From NCBI RefSeq assembly GCF_012927345.1, contig NZ_JABBGJ010000047.1, positions 1-64,000 on the forward strand: a DNA stretch of 64,000 bases. The letters run 5' to 3'. Source of the DNA: Paraburkholderia polaris (GTDB lineage: Bacteria > Pseudomonadota > Gammaproteobacteria > Burkholderiales > Burkholderiaceae). Positions 35,810-45,430 of the stretch are shown here, one piece after another. The translations under genes and the position numbers were made by a program. Below the pieces are notes generated by a model that did no database searches, was not told the DNA's origin, and was given only the letters and a program-made list of their open reading frames with translations. Numbering within the stretch: the stretch's first letter is position 1; every line of letters begins with the position of its first letter.

Positions 35810-36203
35810 GACATTTTCCTGACGATCGAATGATAACGAGTCCGTTAGACAATGCACCTTGGACGGCCGTCAGCGATAGCTGACTTTCCTTAGAGACGCG
35901 TTAACGCCACTGCTTGCGCCTGTGACACGAAATGCACACGCAGAAAGTGTGGCCCCTCATTTTCGCCTGATTGTCGGATGTGAGGCTCCGTCCAGACACA
36001 CTCTTCCCGAATCGACCTCTTCACGAAGGAACAAGATGTGCGCTGCCGGGATCGATGTCTGTACGATGCAGTACTGGGATACGATCGACAGCGATGAACG
36101 TGTTCCACTCATCTAGCGTCATTCCGTCGAACGATGCGCGTTCCGTGTGGTGCCGCTGCTCACGATCACAACGGCCGCCGCTCGCGCTCACCTGTCTCAG
36201 CCG
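35810..36203. other. Intergenic, 394 bp, with one palindrome variant
   Basis: No gene is supported. A one-mismatch palindrome lies at 36061-36074; otherwise nothing stands out. Confidence 0.4.
36061..36074. promoter_or_regulatory. Palindrome variant GTACG-N4-AGTAC
   Basis: GTACG ATGC AGTAC, one base from the consensus, 251 bases upstream of the HdeA-like start (minus strand). Confidence 0.35.
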
Positions 36204-37994
36204 TCACACCTGCGCCGATCCGGCTCGCCGTCGTTCAAGCAGATTGAATGCCGTATCCACCAACGCCGTATGCGAAAACGCCTGTGGAAAGTTTCCGACC
36301 AGACGCTGCGCCTGCGCGTCGTATTCTTCCGAAAGCAGCCCCACGTCGTTTCGAAGTGCAAGCAGTTTGTCAAAAAGAGCCGCTGCTTCGTCATCACGCC
36401 CTTGCAGACTGAGGTTTTCGACAAGCCAGAAGCTGCAGGCGAGAAAGGTGCCCTCGCCAGCGGTCAAGCCGTCACGCATCGTTTCGGTTTTGTAGCGCAT
36501 CACAAACCCATCGCTCATGAGCTCGCGCTGAATCGCGTCGACTGTTCCTCGTATCCGGGGATCGTCGGGCGGTAGAAAACCGATTATTGCCATCTGCAAC
36601 AGGCTCGCGTCCAACGCATCGCCTCCATACTGCTGAACGAATGCATTACGATGCGCATTGAAGCCCCGAGTGCAGACATCGTGATGAATCGCGTCTCGCA
36701 GCGCTCGCCAACGATCCAACGGACCTTCAAGATTGAACTGCTCAGCGGACTGGATGACCCGATCCGCCGCAAGCCAGCACATGACCTTCGAAAAAGTGAA
36801 CTGCTGTCGTCCTCCACGGGTTTCCCAAATTCCCTCATCAGGTTGCTCCCATATTTTTTCGACATGTCCGAGTAGCGCTACCTGTACTGCCCAGGTCTCG
36901 GCATCGTCTGGAAGGCCGCCAATTCGCGCTTCGTGCAATGCGTTCATCACCTCGCCGAACACGTCGAGCTGAAGCTGTCCAGCCGCAGCATTACCGATCC
37001 GAACGGGGCTCGATCCTTCGTATCCGGGTAGCCAATCGCACTCCCATTCCTGCAACCTCCGTTCGCCACCCAGCCCGTACATAATCTGCAGTTGCTCAGG
37101 TGCGCCCGCCACGGCGCGTACGAGCCAGTCGCGCCAGCGCCCCGCGTCCCCGTAATAGCCTCCCCGCATCAGCGCCCGCAATGTGAGCGTTGCGTCGCGT
37201 AACCAGCAATATCGATAATCCCAGTTTCGATTACCACCGAGTGTCTCGGGCAGTGAAGTCGTCAACGCGGCCACGATACCGCCCGTCGCCCGATATGCCA
37301 TCGCCTTGAGCGTGATCAGGGAGCGCTGGATCGCTTCCTTGTACTTCCCGTGAGCCTTGCTGCGAGACGACCAGGCCTTCCAGTCCCTCTCGGTGTCGGT
37401 CAACATCTCGTGGGTCTTGCGGGCAACCGGCAGCGCCTCATAGGCGCGGCCGTAGCGCAGCGAAAACGCGACATCCTCTCCAGCATTCACGGTGAAGTCG
37501 CTTGACGTATGCAATGCCGTATCTGTCAGCTCGACGGGGGTTCTTAGCGCCACCATATCGGGGCCCACCACCGCCCTGATCCCGCTGCCGTCCTCGAGTC
37601 GGGTGATCCATGGGACCGAATTGCCGTAGCCAAACCGGACGACAAAGTCCATATGCATTCGCACCGTGCCCGACACACCACGCACTATGCGAACAAGCTC
37701 AGGAAAGTCATCGCACAAGGGCATAAAGTCGACGACCTCGACAATTCCATCCGGAGTATCAAACCGGGATTCCAGTATGAGCGTACCGTCCACGTAGTTC
37801 CGCGACGAGGCGACCTCCCCTGTCCCTGGCGCGATTCGCCAGAAGCCATTCTCGTCGGTTCCTAGCAGCGCGGCAAAGCAGGCGTCCGAATCGAAACGCG
37901 GCCAGCAGAGCCAATCGACCGAGCCGAAGCGCGAGATCAGGGCCGCCGAGCGGCCGTTACCGACAAATGCGTAATCTTCAATTTTCGATTGCAT
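36204..37994 (-). CDS. Glycoside hydrolase family 15 protein (glucoamylase/trehalase type)
   Basis: A 596-residue cytosolic enzyme. The N-terminal trehalase-like domain (IEDYAFVGNGRSAALISRFGSVDWLCWPRFD) is followed by an (alpha/alpha)6 barrel with NWDYRYCWLRDATLTLRAL, WLPGYEGSSPVRIGNAA and GEGTFLACSFWLVE, which carries the catalytic glutamate of the family. Members hydrolyse alpha-1,4-glucans or trehalose. Length is normal for bacterial GH15. The ribosome binding site is weak. Together with the debranching enzyme it suggests glycogen or trehalose turnover under stress. Confidence 0.92.
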   Translation of the reverse strand: MQSKIEDYAFVGNGRSAALISRFGSVDWLCWPRFDSDACFAALLGTDENGFWRIAPGTGEVASSRNYVDGTLILESRFDTPDGIVEVVDFMPLCDDFPELVRIVRGVSGTVRMHMDFVVRFGYGNSVPWITRLEDGSGIRAVVGPDMVALRTPVELTDTALHTSSDFTVNAGEDVAFSLRYGRAYEALPVARKTHEMLTDTERDWKAWSSRSKAHGKYKEAIQRSLITLKAMAYRATGGIVAALTTSLPETLGGNRNWDYRYCWLRDATLTLRALMRGGYYGDAGRWRDWLVRAVAGAPEQLQIMYGLGGERRLQEWECDWLPGYEGSSPVRIGNAAAGQLQLDVFGEVMNALHEARIGGLPDDAETWAVQVALLGHVEKIWEQPDEGIWETRGGRQQFTFSKVMCWLAADRVIQSAEQFNLEGPLDRWRALRDAIHHDVCTRGFNAHRNAFVQQYGGDALDASLLQMAIIGFLPPDDPRIRGTVDAIQRELMSDGFVMRYKTETMRDGLTAGEGTFLACSFWLVENLSLQGRDDEAAALFDKLLALRNDVGLLSEEYDAQAQRLVGNFPQAFSHTALVDTAFNLLERRRAGSAQV

Positions 37995-38537
37995 CGTGTG
38001 CCGTATCGCTCCAGAGTCGTGCCGCTTGCCTGCACGTGGAATCTAGCTATTTCATGACAGGTACGCGATCTAACCTGATCGCGTGCCCACCCTTCCCTAC
38101 TTGCCATTGAAATTAGACATATCATGCCGCGCAAGCGTTCGAATACCCGGACATATCGATACCAGTACGGCCTCAACCTCAATCGTGGATAGACCGAGTT
38201 AGGATCGCCGGCAGCGCAACGCCTACCGCTTTGCTTCAGCCCCCCGCTCCCCGCCTGTGCATCATTCGATGACAATAAAAAAGCGCGCCGGCGGAACGCC
38301 AACAGGACGTAGTCTCTGAACTACATTAAACGCAGATGTGCCGGCTGTTGCCAGCCACCGCTCGGCAACAGCGAGCGGCAGGTCTCGCCGTTTAAGAACT
38401 GCCTAAGAATCACCACCTACGCTTGATAGCGTGGGCCATTGGCGTAGTCCGCCGTCTGCGTTCGTCCGTGTCCCGTTCGGTGTCCTTCGTACGGATCGGT
38501 TCGCTATTGAACGACGCTAAAGCGTTTCGGGGTCCCC
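37995..38537. other. Intergenic, 543 bp, with a nine-base-stem hairpin
   Basis: No gene is seen. At 38344-38372, GCTGTTGCC pairs with GGCAACAGC across an 11-base loop, and an overlapping alternative stem pairs CGCTC with GAGCG. A T6 tract on the minus strand near 38279 has no obvious gene to terminate. Confidence 0.4.
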
Positions 38538-38663
38538 ATGCAGAACTCACCTTGGCTCAAAGCGATCTCGGTGCCCGTAACCACGTTTGCGGTGTTGCTG
38601 GCTGGATTGACCGCCCTCATCTTCATATTTGGCACGATTGTGCGATTGGTAAATTTTCTCTGA
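38538..38663 (+). CDS. Possible 41-residue single-pass membrane protein
   Basis: A short reading frame with one long hydrophobic helix (VPVTTFAVLLAGLTALIFIFG) and a basic/aromatic end (TIVRLVNFL). CGGGG lies about nine bases before the ATG. It precedes the GMC oxidoreductase by about 290 bases on the same strand. The composition is gene-like, but the small size keeps this tentative. Confidence 0.4.
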   Translation: MQNSPWLKAISVPVTTFAVLLAGLTALIFIFGTIVRLVNFL

Positions 38664-38956
38664 GCACTTCGGTCGTATTTGCCTGGAGATGGTTCGTAGG
38701 AGGGCGATGCCTGGCGGTAGCCCGGGTTGCCAGCACCACCTTCAAGGCTATGGACAAGCGGTTCGTCGTCAGACGACGCGTCTCGCTTACTAAAACCGTA
38801 CGGGAGCGAAACTTGCTGACAGCAGGGTGTGTTGATCATCGCCGCCAGGTGCGCCGCTCGTTCGTTCCCGAATTTGCTCGTGTCATGAAGAAACGAGACG
38901 ACACGCGGCCGGATTCCGATCTGACGTTCACCGACATACAAGGGGAATGCGCAGTC

Positions 38957-40534
38957 ATGGAGCGTTATGATGTGATCGTGATCGGCAGCGGCCCTGGCGG
39001 CGCTTCTCTCGCACGCAAGCTTGCGTCGACTGGTAAGTCCATTCTGTTGCTGGAACGTGGTGACTATCTGAAACGTGAAATCGCCAACTGGGATCCGAAA
39101 ACAGTTTTCGTCGAAGGGGCCTATCAAACGACCGAGACCTGGTACGGCGGCGATGGCCGCAAATTTCATCCGGGCCTGCATTATTACGTTGGTGGCAATT
39201 CAAAGGTCTATGGCGCCGCCCTCTTCCGGCTCAGAGAGCGCGATTTCGATGAACTTCAGCACAAGGACGGTATATCGCCAGCATGGCCGCTGAAGTATGC
39301 AGATTTTGAACCGTATTACGGTGAGGCGGAGCGGTTGTTTCACGTACACGGTCAACGTGGCGAGGATCCCACCGAGCCGCCGTCCAGCACGCCTTTCCCT
39401 TACCCAGCCGTTTCACATGAACCGCGTATCCAGGCATTGCACGACTCGCTTCGGCATGCTGGGCTTCATCCATTTCATCTGCCGCTCGGCATTCTCCTTG
39501 ATGAGAAGGACGGCAAGGTCACGCCAACCAGCACCTGTATCCGCTGCGCAGCATTCGACGGGTTCCCTTGCCTGCTTAATGGCAAGGCTGACGCGCAAGT
39601 CGTGTGCGTTGATCCCGCGCTTGCCGCGTATCCGAATTTCTCCCTGCTGACGAACGCCTACGTCACCAGGCTCGAAACAGACCCCAGTGGCCACACCGTC
39701 ACCGCCGTCCATGTGGTGCGCAAAGACGCACACGAACGCTATAGCGCCGATATTATCGTTGCCGCGTGTGGCGCGCTCTCATCCGCGTTACTTCTTCTAC
39801 GCTCGGCGAGCGAGCGGCATCCGCATGGACTCGCGAACGGTTCCGATCAGGTCGGGCGCAATTACATGCGCCACAACCAGTCCATCCTGATGGCGCTCAT
39901 GCGCGAGCCGAACGATACGATGTTCCAGAAGACGCTTGCAGTCAGCGACTTTTACTTCAACGCAGACGATTGGGCCTACCCGCTCGGCCTGATCCAGATG
40001 TGCGCCACTTCGCATGCGGACCAGATTCGCAGCGAGGCCCTGCCGGAATGGCTGAGCTGGCTTCCCGAGATGCCGTTCGAAGAGATGGCACGGCATTCGA
40101 TGGACTTCTGGTTGTCCAGCGAAGATCTGCCGCGTGCGGAAAACCGGGTGAGGTACGACGGCGAGCGTGTGGTCCTGGATCTCGTGGAAGGCAACATGGA
40201 GGCTCACTGGCGCTTAAAGAAGAAACTCGAGCAGCTACTGGGTCTGGCTGGTGCCCATTCCGTGTTGATGGAGCGAAGTTTGTACCTAGGCAAGAATGTA
40301 CCGATTGGCGGCACCGCGCATCAAGCGGGCACGGCACGTTTCGGAACGGACCCGGCTGATTCGGTGCTGGATCTGGATTGCAAGGCACACGAACTCGACA
40401 ATCTCTACATCACGGACGCGAGCTTCTTCCCGTCGATCGGTGCGGTCAATCCGACCTTGACGATCGTCGCTAACGCATTACGCGTCGCGGATCGAATCGC
40501 CGAACGGCTTGGTGTGAAAGCCGCGGCAATGTGA
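38957..40534 (+). CDS. GMC-family FAD oxidoreductase
   Basis: A 525-residue flavoenzyme. The FAD-binding GXGXXG site is at the N-terminus (VIVIGSGPGGASLARKL, LLLERG). The PS00623-like region (YYVGGNSKVYGAALFRLRERDF) and the C-terminal catalytic pair are present: His in GGTAHQAGT and Asn in GAVNPTLTIVANA. GMC enzymes oxidise alcohols or sugars, passing electrons to O2 or a cytochrome. No signal peptide is present. The start at 38957 follows AGGGGA; longer readings to 38423 have no family match. DoxX follows 12 bases downstream, so they form an operon with a redox or membrane role. Confidence 0.92.
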   Translation: MERYDVIVIGSGPGGASLARKLASTGKSILLLERGDYLKREIANWDPKTVFVEGAYQTTETWYGGDGRKFHPGLHYYVGGNSKVYGAALFRLRERDFDELQHKDGISPAWPLKYADFEPYYGEAERLFHVHGQRGEDPTEPPSSTPFPYPAVSHEPRIQALHDSLRHAGLHPFHLPLGILLDEKDGKVTPTSTCIRCAAFDGFPCLLNGKADAQVVCVDPALAAYPNFSLLTNAYVTRLETDPSGHTVTAVHVVRKDAHERYSADIIVAACGALSSALLLLRSASERHPHGLANGSDQVGRNYMRHNQSILMALMREPNDTMFQKTLAVSDFYFNADDWAYPLGLIQMCATSHADQIRSEALPEWLSWLPEMPFEEMARHSMDFWLSSEDLPRAENRVRYDGERVVLDLVEGNMEAHWRLKKKLEQLLGLAGAHSVLMERSLYLGKNVPIGGTAHQAGTARFGTDPADSVLDLDCKAHELDNLYITDASFFPSIGAVNPTLTIVANALRVADRIAERLGVKAAAM

Positions 40535-40546
40535 GCGAGGGACGGC

Positions 40547-41008
40547 ATGCACATACTCAATCCTGACGTCGCAGCACTCATCGCCCGCGTATGCCTCGTG
40601 GTGATGTTCCCGTTTAGCGGTCTGGACAAGGTCGTGCACTGGACCGATGCGCTAAAGCAGGCAAACTCGTCGTTCCTGCCCGGCGGACCAGTGCTACTTG
40701 TCATCGCGATCATGGTGGAACTCGCGACACCGGTCTGCATCGTCATCGGCTGGCATGACCGGCTTGCGGCTTCGGTTCTAGCAGCTTTCTGCGTGGTAAC
40801 CGCTCTGCTCTATCACCCTTTCTGGAAATACTCACGCTTCTGGTCCGGGACCGGCGAGGGGCGCTCTCACTTCTGGGATTTCCTGAAGAACTTCGGCTTG
40901 GCTGGTGGTCTGCTGTTGCTGGTAATCGGCAGTCCTGCACCGGGCACCTCAGCCGTGCGTCTCGCGTCACATGCGACGGCACCGTACGCGGCGTCCGCAA
41001 AAACCTGA
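40547..41008 (+). CDS. DoxX-family membrane protein
   Basis: A 153-residue, four-helix protein with ARVCLVVMFPFSGLDKVVHW, the conserved Pro of ELATPVCIVIG and HFWDFLKNFGLAGGLLLLV. DoxX-like proteins are small inner-membrane partners of oxidoreductases, in some cases quinone-linked. GAGGGACGGC precedes the ATG. Its closeness to the GMC gene suggests it anchors that enzyme or takes its electrons; this is inferred from context. Confidence 0.85.
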   Translation: MHILNPDVAALIARVCLVVMFPFSGLDKVVHWTDALKQANSSFLPGGPVLLVIAIMVELATPVCIVIGWHDRLAASVLAAFCVVTALLYHPFWKYSRFWSGTGEGRSHFWDFLKNFGLAGGLLLLVIGSPAPGTSAVRLASHATAPYAASAKT

Positions 41009-41068
41009 TCAGACGGCGCGAGGAGGAATTTCAAATGGAATGCGCTTTTGATATAGAGGGAACCTTTC

Positions 41069-41557
41069 ATGTCTAACACAGTTCGACCAGAGGTCGGCGC
41101 CTCCCGCCCACCTGATCCTGATCAGAGTCCACGGATTGGCTATTGGCATTTGTGGAGCGACGAACGCGGCGTGAGTCACCAGACGCGTTGTGAGCTTGAT
41201 CGCTTCAAGCTGAAAGGCATCGGGAACGCCGCACCGCAGTGGAACAACTCGCAACCAACCACGGGTGCGACGGTTGTGTTCACTGTGCAGCCGGTCAGGT
41301 GGGTAGGCGAGTGGCACGAGAATCCCGCCCCTCAGTGGATTCTACCGATCTCAGGCCGCTGGTGGGTCGAATCGATGGACGGAACTCGCATTGAGATGGG
41401 TCCGGGTGACCTGTCGCTCGGCGAAGATCAGGGTTGTGTTGGGGACCGCGCGCATCGCAAGGGACATCGCTCAGGCACGATTGGCAACGAGCCAGCGATT
41501 CTGATGACCATTCAGCTTCACGCCGAACCAATCCGTCAGCCCGGGCATTTTCGCTGA
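41069..41557 (+). CDS. Cupin-like protein
   Basis: A 162-residue soluble protein with a small beta-barrel: VVFTVQPVRWVGEWHENPAPQWILPISGRWWVESMDG, then IEMGPGDLSLGEDQG and HRSGTIGNEPAILMTIQL. The G-D-X-X-X-G pattern and spaced histidines (H119-like HRKGH) are typical of a cupin that may bind a metal. AGAGGGAACC precedes the ATG. It follows the GMC-DoxX pair by 60 bases and precedes a VOC protein, so the four may form one transcript. Substrate unknown. Confidence 0.75.
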   Translation: MSNTVRPEVGASRPPDPDQSPRIGYWHLWSDERGVSHQTRCELDRFKLKGIGNAAPQWNNSQPTTGATVVFTVQPVRWVGEWHENPAPQWILPISGRWWVESMDGTRIEMGPGDLSLGEDQGCVGDRAHRKGHRSGTIGNEPAILMTIQLHAEPIRQPGHFR

Positions 41558-41595
41558 GGCAGCCGCCTCGATCGCTTCGAGAGCACACAAACGCC

Positions 41596-42525
41596 ATGAC
41601 ATCCGCTACGGTAAAGCAACTGGTACGCATCAGTCGTAACGTTTCAAATCTCCGACGCAGCGTCGCCTTTTATCACGAGCGCCTCGGCTTTAGGACGAGC
41701 AGCCCAAGCTTCACCATGAGCCCCGCACTCGCCCGCATGCTTGGATATCCCGACGGAATACCGACGATCCAACGTCTGAAGTTCGGCGCCCAGGAGCTTG
41801 AACTGATTGAAGCAGGTCCGGGTGTGCGCCGCTATCCTACTGACAGTACATCGGCCGATCTGTGGTTTCAGCACTTCGCCATACGATGCGTCGACATCGA
41901 TACGGCATACCGACGCCTTTATCGCCCAGATTGCGTGTCGCCATCGCCCATTGCGATTTCCCAACGGGCAGGCAACGCACCGGCACCGATACGATTGCCG
42001 GCGCACAGTGGTGGCGCGAGCGCTTTCAAGTTCAGAGATCCCGATGGGCATCCGCTTGAACTGCTTCAACTGCCTGGATATCCCGACGCGCAACCCGGTG
42101 ATCCGGATGGTATCGACCACTCTGCAATCAGTGTGGCCGATGCGCAGCGAAGTATTGCCTTCTACACGGGGATCCTGGGAATGACAGTCGTCAGCCGGCA
42201 AACCAACTACGGTGACGAGCAATGCCTGCTCGACAACTTGCAAGGTGATCAAGTGGATGTCGTCGCCTTGCAGCCTTCCGGGAAAGTGACGCCGCATATC
42301 GAACTGCTTGCCTACCGGTCACCGGTTGGAAGGTCGCTGACAACGTCATCGACACCGAGCGATATTGCAAGCGACAGACTTGTACTGGAGGTTTCAGACG
42401 TACGCGCTATCGTCGACTCGCTAGCGGTTCCACAACGAGGCGTCGTGAGCAACTGCTCCCAGGCGTCTACCGCGCTCCTTTCGGATCCCGATGGTCACCT
42501 TCTGTTGCTTGTCGAACATACCTAA
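41596..42525 (+). CDS. VOC/glyoxalase-family protein with two domains
   Basis: A 309-residue protein made of two vicinal-oxygen-chelate modules. The first (residues about 5-155) has LVRISRNVSNLRRSVAFYHERLGF, FQHFAIRCVDIDTAYRRL and FKFRDPDGHPLELLQLP. The second (about 170-305) has DHSAISVADAQRSIAFYTGILGM and LLSDPDGHLLLLVEH. The His/Glu metal-ligand positions are present in each. This layout is that of extradiol dioxygenase or glyoxalase-like enzymes. The ATG at 41596 has only a weak ribosome binding site, but upstream sequence has no family match. Confidence 0.85.
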   Translation: MTSATVKQLVRISRNVSNLRRSVAFYHERLGFRTSSPSFTMSPALARMLGYPDGIPTIQRLKFGAQELELIEAGPGVRRYPTDSTSADLWFQHFAIRCVDIDTAYRRLYRPDCVSPSPIAISQRAGNAPAPIRLPAHSGGASAFKFRDPDGHPLELLQLPGYPDAQPGDPDGIDHSAISVADAQRSIAFYTGILGMTVVSRQTNYGDEQCLLDNLQGDQVDVVALQPSGKVTPHIELLAYRSPVGRSLTTSSTPSDIASDRLVLEVSDVRAIVDSLAVPQRGVVSNCSQASTALLSDPDGHLLLLVEHT

Positions 42526-43268
42526 CCGATGCTGTGGAGACTTGATGGATGCGCGGTTCACGCGTTGCTGGAAAGTATATTGAGGCAGCGACGACTCCTA
42601 TGTCAACGGCAACGTCGCGCAGATCGCGCCTCAACCGGTGCCTCGACGAGCATTCGTACGCATCAAACGTGTATGTGCCATCAGAGTGTCCGCCCGGCCT
42701 TCACCTCGCGGTCAATCGCTGTCCTCATATGGTCAAATGACGCATCGAATGCATTTTCCATGCTGCGGAAGCACCCGGCAGCGAGCCCCTCGAACCCAGG
42801 TGCGGCAGACGATCAATCACACGTCCTGCACGAGATGAAAGCGGTTGTTGCAGCGACGCTACTCCCCTCCCAGACCGCTCAAGCTCACCTCTCGATGAAC
42901 AGCCATCGATAGTCAGAATACGCAGGTCAGCGGAAGCAATGGGCGGCCCCTCCGCTTTTGCTGCTTTATGTCTTTGCCATTTCGGATTTCATCTGGTTGT
43001 ACTCGTCCAGCTTTATCTCTTCTCCTGCATGGTCTCGTTTGCGGATCGCCTTTCCGTTCGTGTGGTAATACCTAGTCGGACCGGTGACCTCGCGAGTGTC
43101 AGTCGGTGCCGGTCGCGCGTTGGGCGAGCTCGCGAGGAACATCCCCAGTGCGACGACACATTCACTTCGAAGATCGGTTCTCCACTAGACGATCGGACAT
43201 TCGACGCCGCAACCCGAATCGCCAACCGCAAACTCCCGTCGCGGTGAACGATGGCGTAACCGAGGCCG
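42526..43268. other. Intergenic, 743 bp, no supported gene
   Basis: A 127-residue plus-strand frame (42529-42912) and others lack ribosome binding sites and recognisable domains. A degenerate copy of the palindrome region (GGACCGGTGACC, near 43078) is present. The stretch may be decayed coding sequence, but I cannot name what it was. Confidence 0.35.
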
Positions 43269-43439
43269 TTACGTTTTGAGTGGCGCCTTCGCCTGACCAT
43301 GTGTGGCTTGCGTCTTGCCGAGGGCCTTTTCGGTTTGGCGTTTCAACGTAATCGTTTCGTCTCCAATGGCCTTGCCGACTACCTCCTTCACTTTCCATTT
43401 TGCTTCCTCGCCGCAGCCTTTCATCCACTCTTCGGTCAT
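43269..43439 (-). CDS. CsbD-family stress protein
   Basis: A 56-residue, highly charged protein with the CsbD pattern: EEAKWKVKEVVGKAIGD followed by KRQTEKALGKTQATHGQAK. CsbD proteins are small, abundant and stress-induced, of unknown function. AGGGAGAAGTACC precedes the ATG at 43439. A longer frame to 43520 has no ribosome binding site. Confidence 0.85.
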   Translation of the reverse strand: MTEEWMKGCGEEAKWKVKEVVGKAIGDETITLKRQTEKALGKTQATHGQAKAPLKT

Positions 43440-43559
43440 GGTACTTCTCCCTGGAAATGACGTATGGCCTTGCTGATCGACACATGCCTGTCGCTTGCGT
43501 CCAGAAGAAACGCCCGACATGGGTCATCGTGATTCATTTATCAAAGCCGGGTCTCGTAT

Positions 43560-43715
43560 TCATAGTCTTTGGAGAACCAACATTAGCAGTACCGTCAACA
43601 TGAGGATGCCCAGCAAACCGCTCGGCATATACCCCCACGAACGGCTATATCGCCACGCAGGTATCGCACCCAGCAAGCCAAATCCCAGCACCGAAATCAA
43701 CAGAATGGCTAACAC
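43560..43715 (-). CDS. DUF3309-like small membrane protein (second copy)
   Basis: A 51-residue protein starting with GTG after CGGAGAAG. Two hydrophobic helices flank GAIPAWRYSRSWGYMPSG, the DUF3309 signature as in the 19203-19361 gene. The two copies differ at many positions, so duplication is old or they were acquired separately. A palindrome variant lies 184 bases upstream, as with the first copy. Confidence 0.7.
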   Translation of the reverse strand: MLAILLISVLGFGLLGAIPAWRYSRSWGYMPSGLLGILMLTVLLMLVLQRL

Positions 43716-44431
43716 CGCACTTCTCCGTTTTCAACTCTATGCTTTGACTGATTCATCGCCGCACTTCCGGACAGCGCGTAGAGTATCCGTGTCCCTGCTG
43801 AGCTATCGCGCCAAGGCTATCAACGCTGACGTCGCATTCGTAACGTTCGGCATGCAACCGCCCTACCCTCAGGCTGACATTCATTCGTGGCGTAGTCGGT
43901 ACGGTGGCGGACGCCAGGACAGGCTGAGAACCGTCATATTTAGAGAGCACGGCTGCTGTGCACGCATCCTTGGTTGACCCAACCACGAACGTCGGTCGGC
44001 GTCAACGCATGGCCCACATGCATCCGGCTTGGGCACGGTAGTTGCCGGTAGAGCAGGATTCCTTCCAATAGCTCGACGGCGACCACATCCATCTTGAAGC
44101 CCAACTTGACGTCATGGAAACCTTCTGATGTATCACTGGCGACAGATGTAGGGATGAACGAGCCGTGCAACATTCCCTGGTTTCAGGGAGCAATGTCGAT
44201 CACAACACCAAATACCCATGCCCTGCAACCGGCCGGTCACCGGTCGAGATCGTCTCCAGTTCCACCTTCATTCACCCAGATTTCGATACGATCCATTCCG
44301 GGCAGTGCGATTCTTTGCGAAGATCAAGTATGAGTCGGGCCTCAACTTTTCCTCCCTTCAGCGTCTGGAGGTCTTACGCTGTGCGACCTGAGAAGAGGCT
44401 GAGCGTGTGACTACGTCACATCGGCCACACA
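43716..44431. other. 716 bp without a confident gene; possible decayed frame at 43940-44173 (minus)
   Basis: The minus-strand frame 43940-44173 encodes a fairly protein-like segment (SEGFHDVKLGFKMDVVAVELLEGILLY, HALTPTDVRGWVNQGCV) but has no ribosome binding site or clear family. It could be the rest of a lost gene. A palindrome variant is at 43899-43912. Confidence 0.35.
43899..43912. promoter_or_regulatory. Palindrome variant GTACG-N4-CGGAC
   Basis: GTACG GTGG CGGAC, one base from the consensus, 184 bases upstream of the second DUF3309 gene (minus strand). Confidence 0.4.
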
Positions 44432-44680
44432 GTGAGGTTCACCACGAAACAATGCAAATACCCATTTTTTGTCGTCCTACTCGTAATGGCCTTAACGAGT
44501 GGGCCTGTTTGGGCTCAAGGGACACCGCAAACCATCAATGTGAAGCGAGTCGATGTGGTACAACTGGCGACCGGCTATCGCGCCTCGAAATTCGAAGGTT
44601 CTTCCGTATACAACAGCAACAAGGAAACGATCGGGACCATTGATGATCTGATCATCGGCCCAACCGATCCGGTACCGTAG
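44432..44680 (+). pseudogene. Exported PRC-barrel protein, truncated in the barrel
   Basis: A GTG-initiated frame gives a signal peptide (FVVLLVMALTSGPVWAQ) and the first half of a PRC-barrel (RASKFEGSSVYNSNKETIGTIDDLIIGP). It stops at TAG 44678, where the family normally continues with the second beta-hairpin. Immediately after, minus-strand ClpB/ClpK-like sequence begins, so a deletion joined two broken genes tail to tail. No good ribosome binding site is seen. Confidence 0.7.
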
Positions 44681-44684
44681 TATG

Positions 44685-45430
44685 GCGTTACCGACCTTCA
44701 AGGTTTCGCCGAGAGCCTCCCGCGCCAGCAGCGTCTCCACCTCGATCTGCATCTGTCATCTGAGTTCACGGGCGCCGAACTGGGGCTGATAGCTCGTTTC
44801 GACCGCATATTCGACGACGGAGTCGTCAACCTCGACGATGAATTCGCGGCGCCGCCGCAGTGCGCACTACACGGTCGAGTTGGATCCGGACGATTTCGCG
44901 CATGTTTTCGAGCGTCAGTACATGAAATACAGTCACCTCATCGACGCGCTCAGGAATTCCGGCCTGAAGTGTTTTTTGAGTATCTGCAACAATCCTTCCC
45001 TGAGAACTTTCTCCCTCATGCGCGTGGACTCGGGTGGTCCCGGGTCGTCCGTGATCTTCGACGCACGCACGTTGCTCATCGCAATGATGACGGTATTCGA
45101 GAAATTGACGAAACGCGCCTTCCCGTCCGTCAGCGCCCATCGCCAAACTCCTGCAGCAGGACGTTACTCACGTCGGGACGTGCCTTCTCGATCTCCTCAA
45201 GCAGGATCACGCTGTAAGGCCGCCGCCTGACGCGCTCAGTCAGTTGGCCGCCCCCTTTGTACCCCCCACCTAACCCGGCGGCGCGCCGATCAGACGAGCG
45301 ACAGCGTGACGCTCATATATTCAGACATGTCTATCCAGATAGTCGCCGGCTTGTCGCCGCACACCGTCTCGGGCAGCGTCTTGGCAAGCTCTGTCTGCCT
45401 ACGTCAGGGTGCCCCACCATTTCCAGAATA
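44685..45430 (-). pseudogene. ClpB/ClpK-type AAA+ chaperone remnant (C-terminal AAA module)
   Basis: Read across several frames on the minus strand, this matches the second AAA+ module of Clp/Hsp100 unfoldases. In order: TELAKTL-PETV after a damaged Walker A; IDMSEYM; SARR..VRWG; DGKARFVNFSNTVIIAMSN; KKHFRPEFL; RVDEVTVFHVLTLENMREIVRIQLDRV; VEYAVETSYQPQFGARELR; and QMQIEVETLLAREALGETLKVGNAI. At least three frameshifts and stops are present and the N-terminal half is absent. Such disaggregases belong with FtsH in proteobacterial heat-resistance islands. Confidence 0.85.

Noticed and set aside
38265..38300. Possible terminator with a T6 tract on the minus strand
   Set aside because: The stem is only four to five pairs and no minus-strand gene ends upstream of it.
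38504..39181. 225-residue minus-strand open frame
   Set aside because: It overlaps the start of the GMC oxidoreductase on the other strand and has no ribosome binding site or domain.
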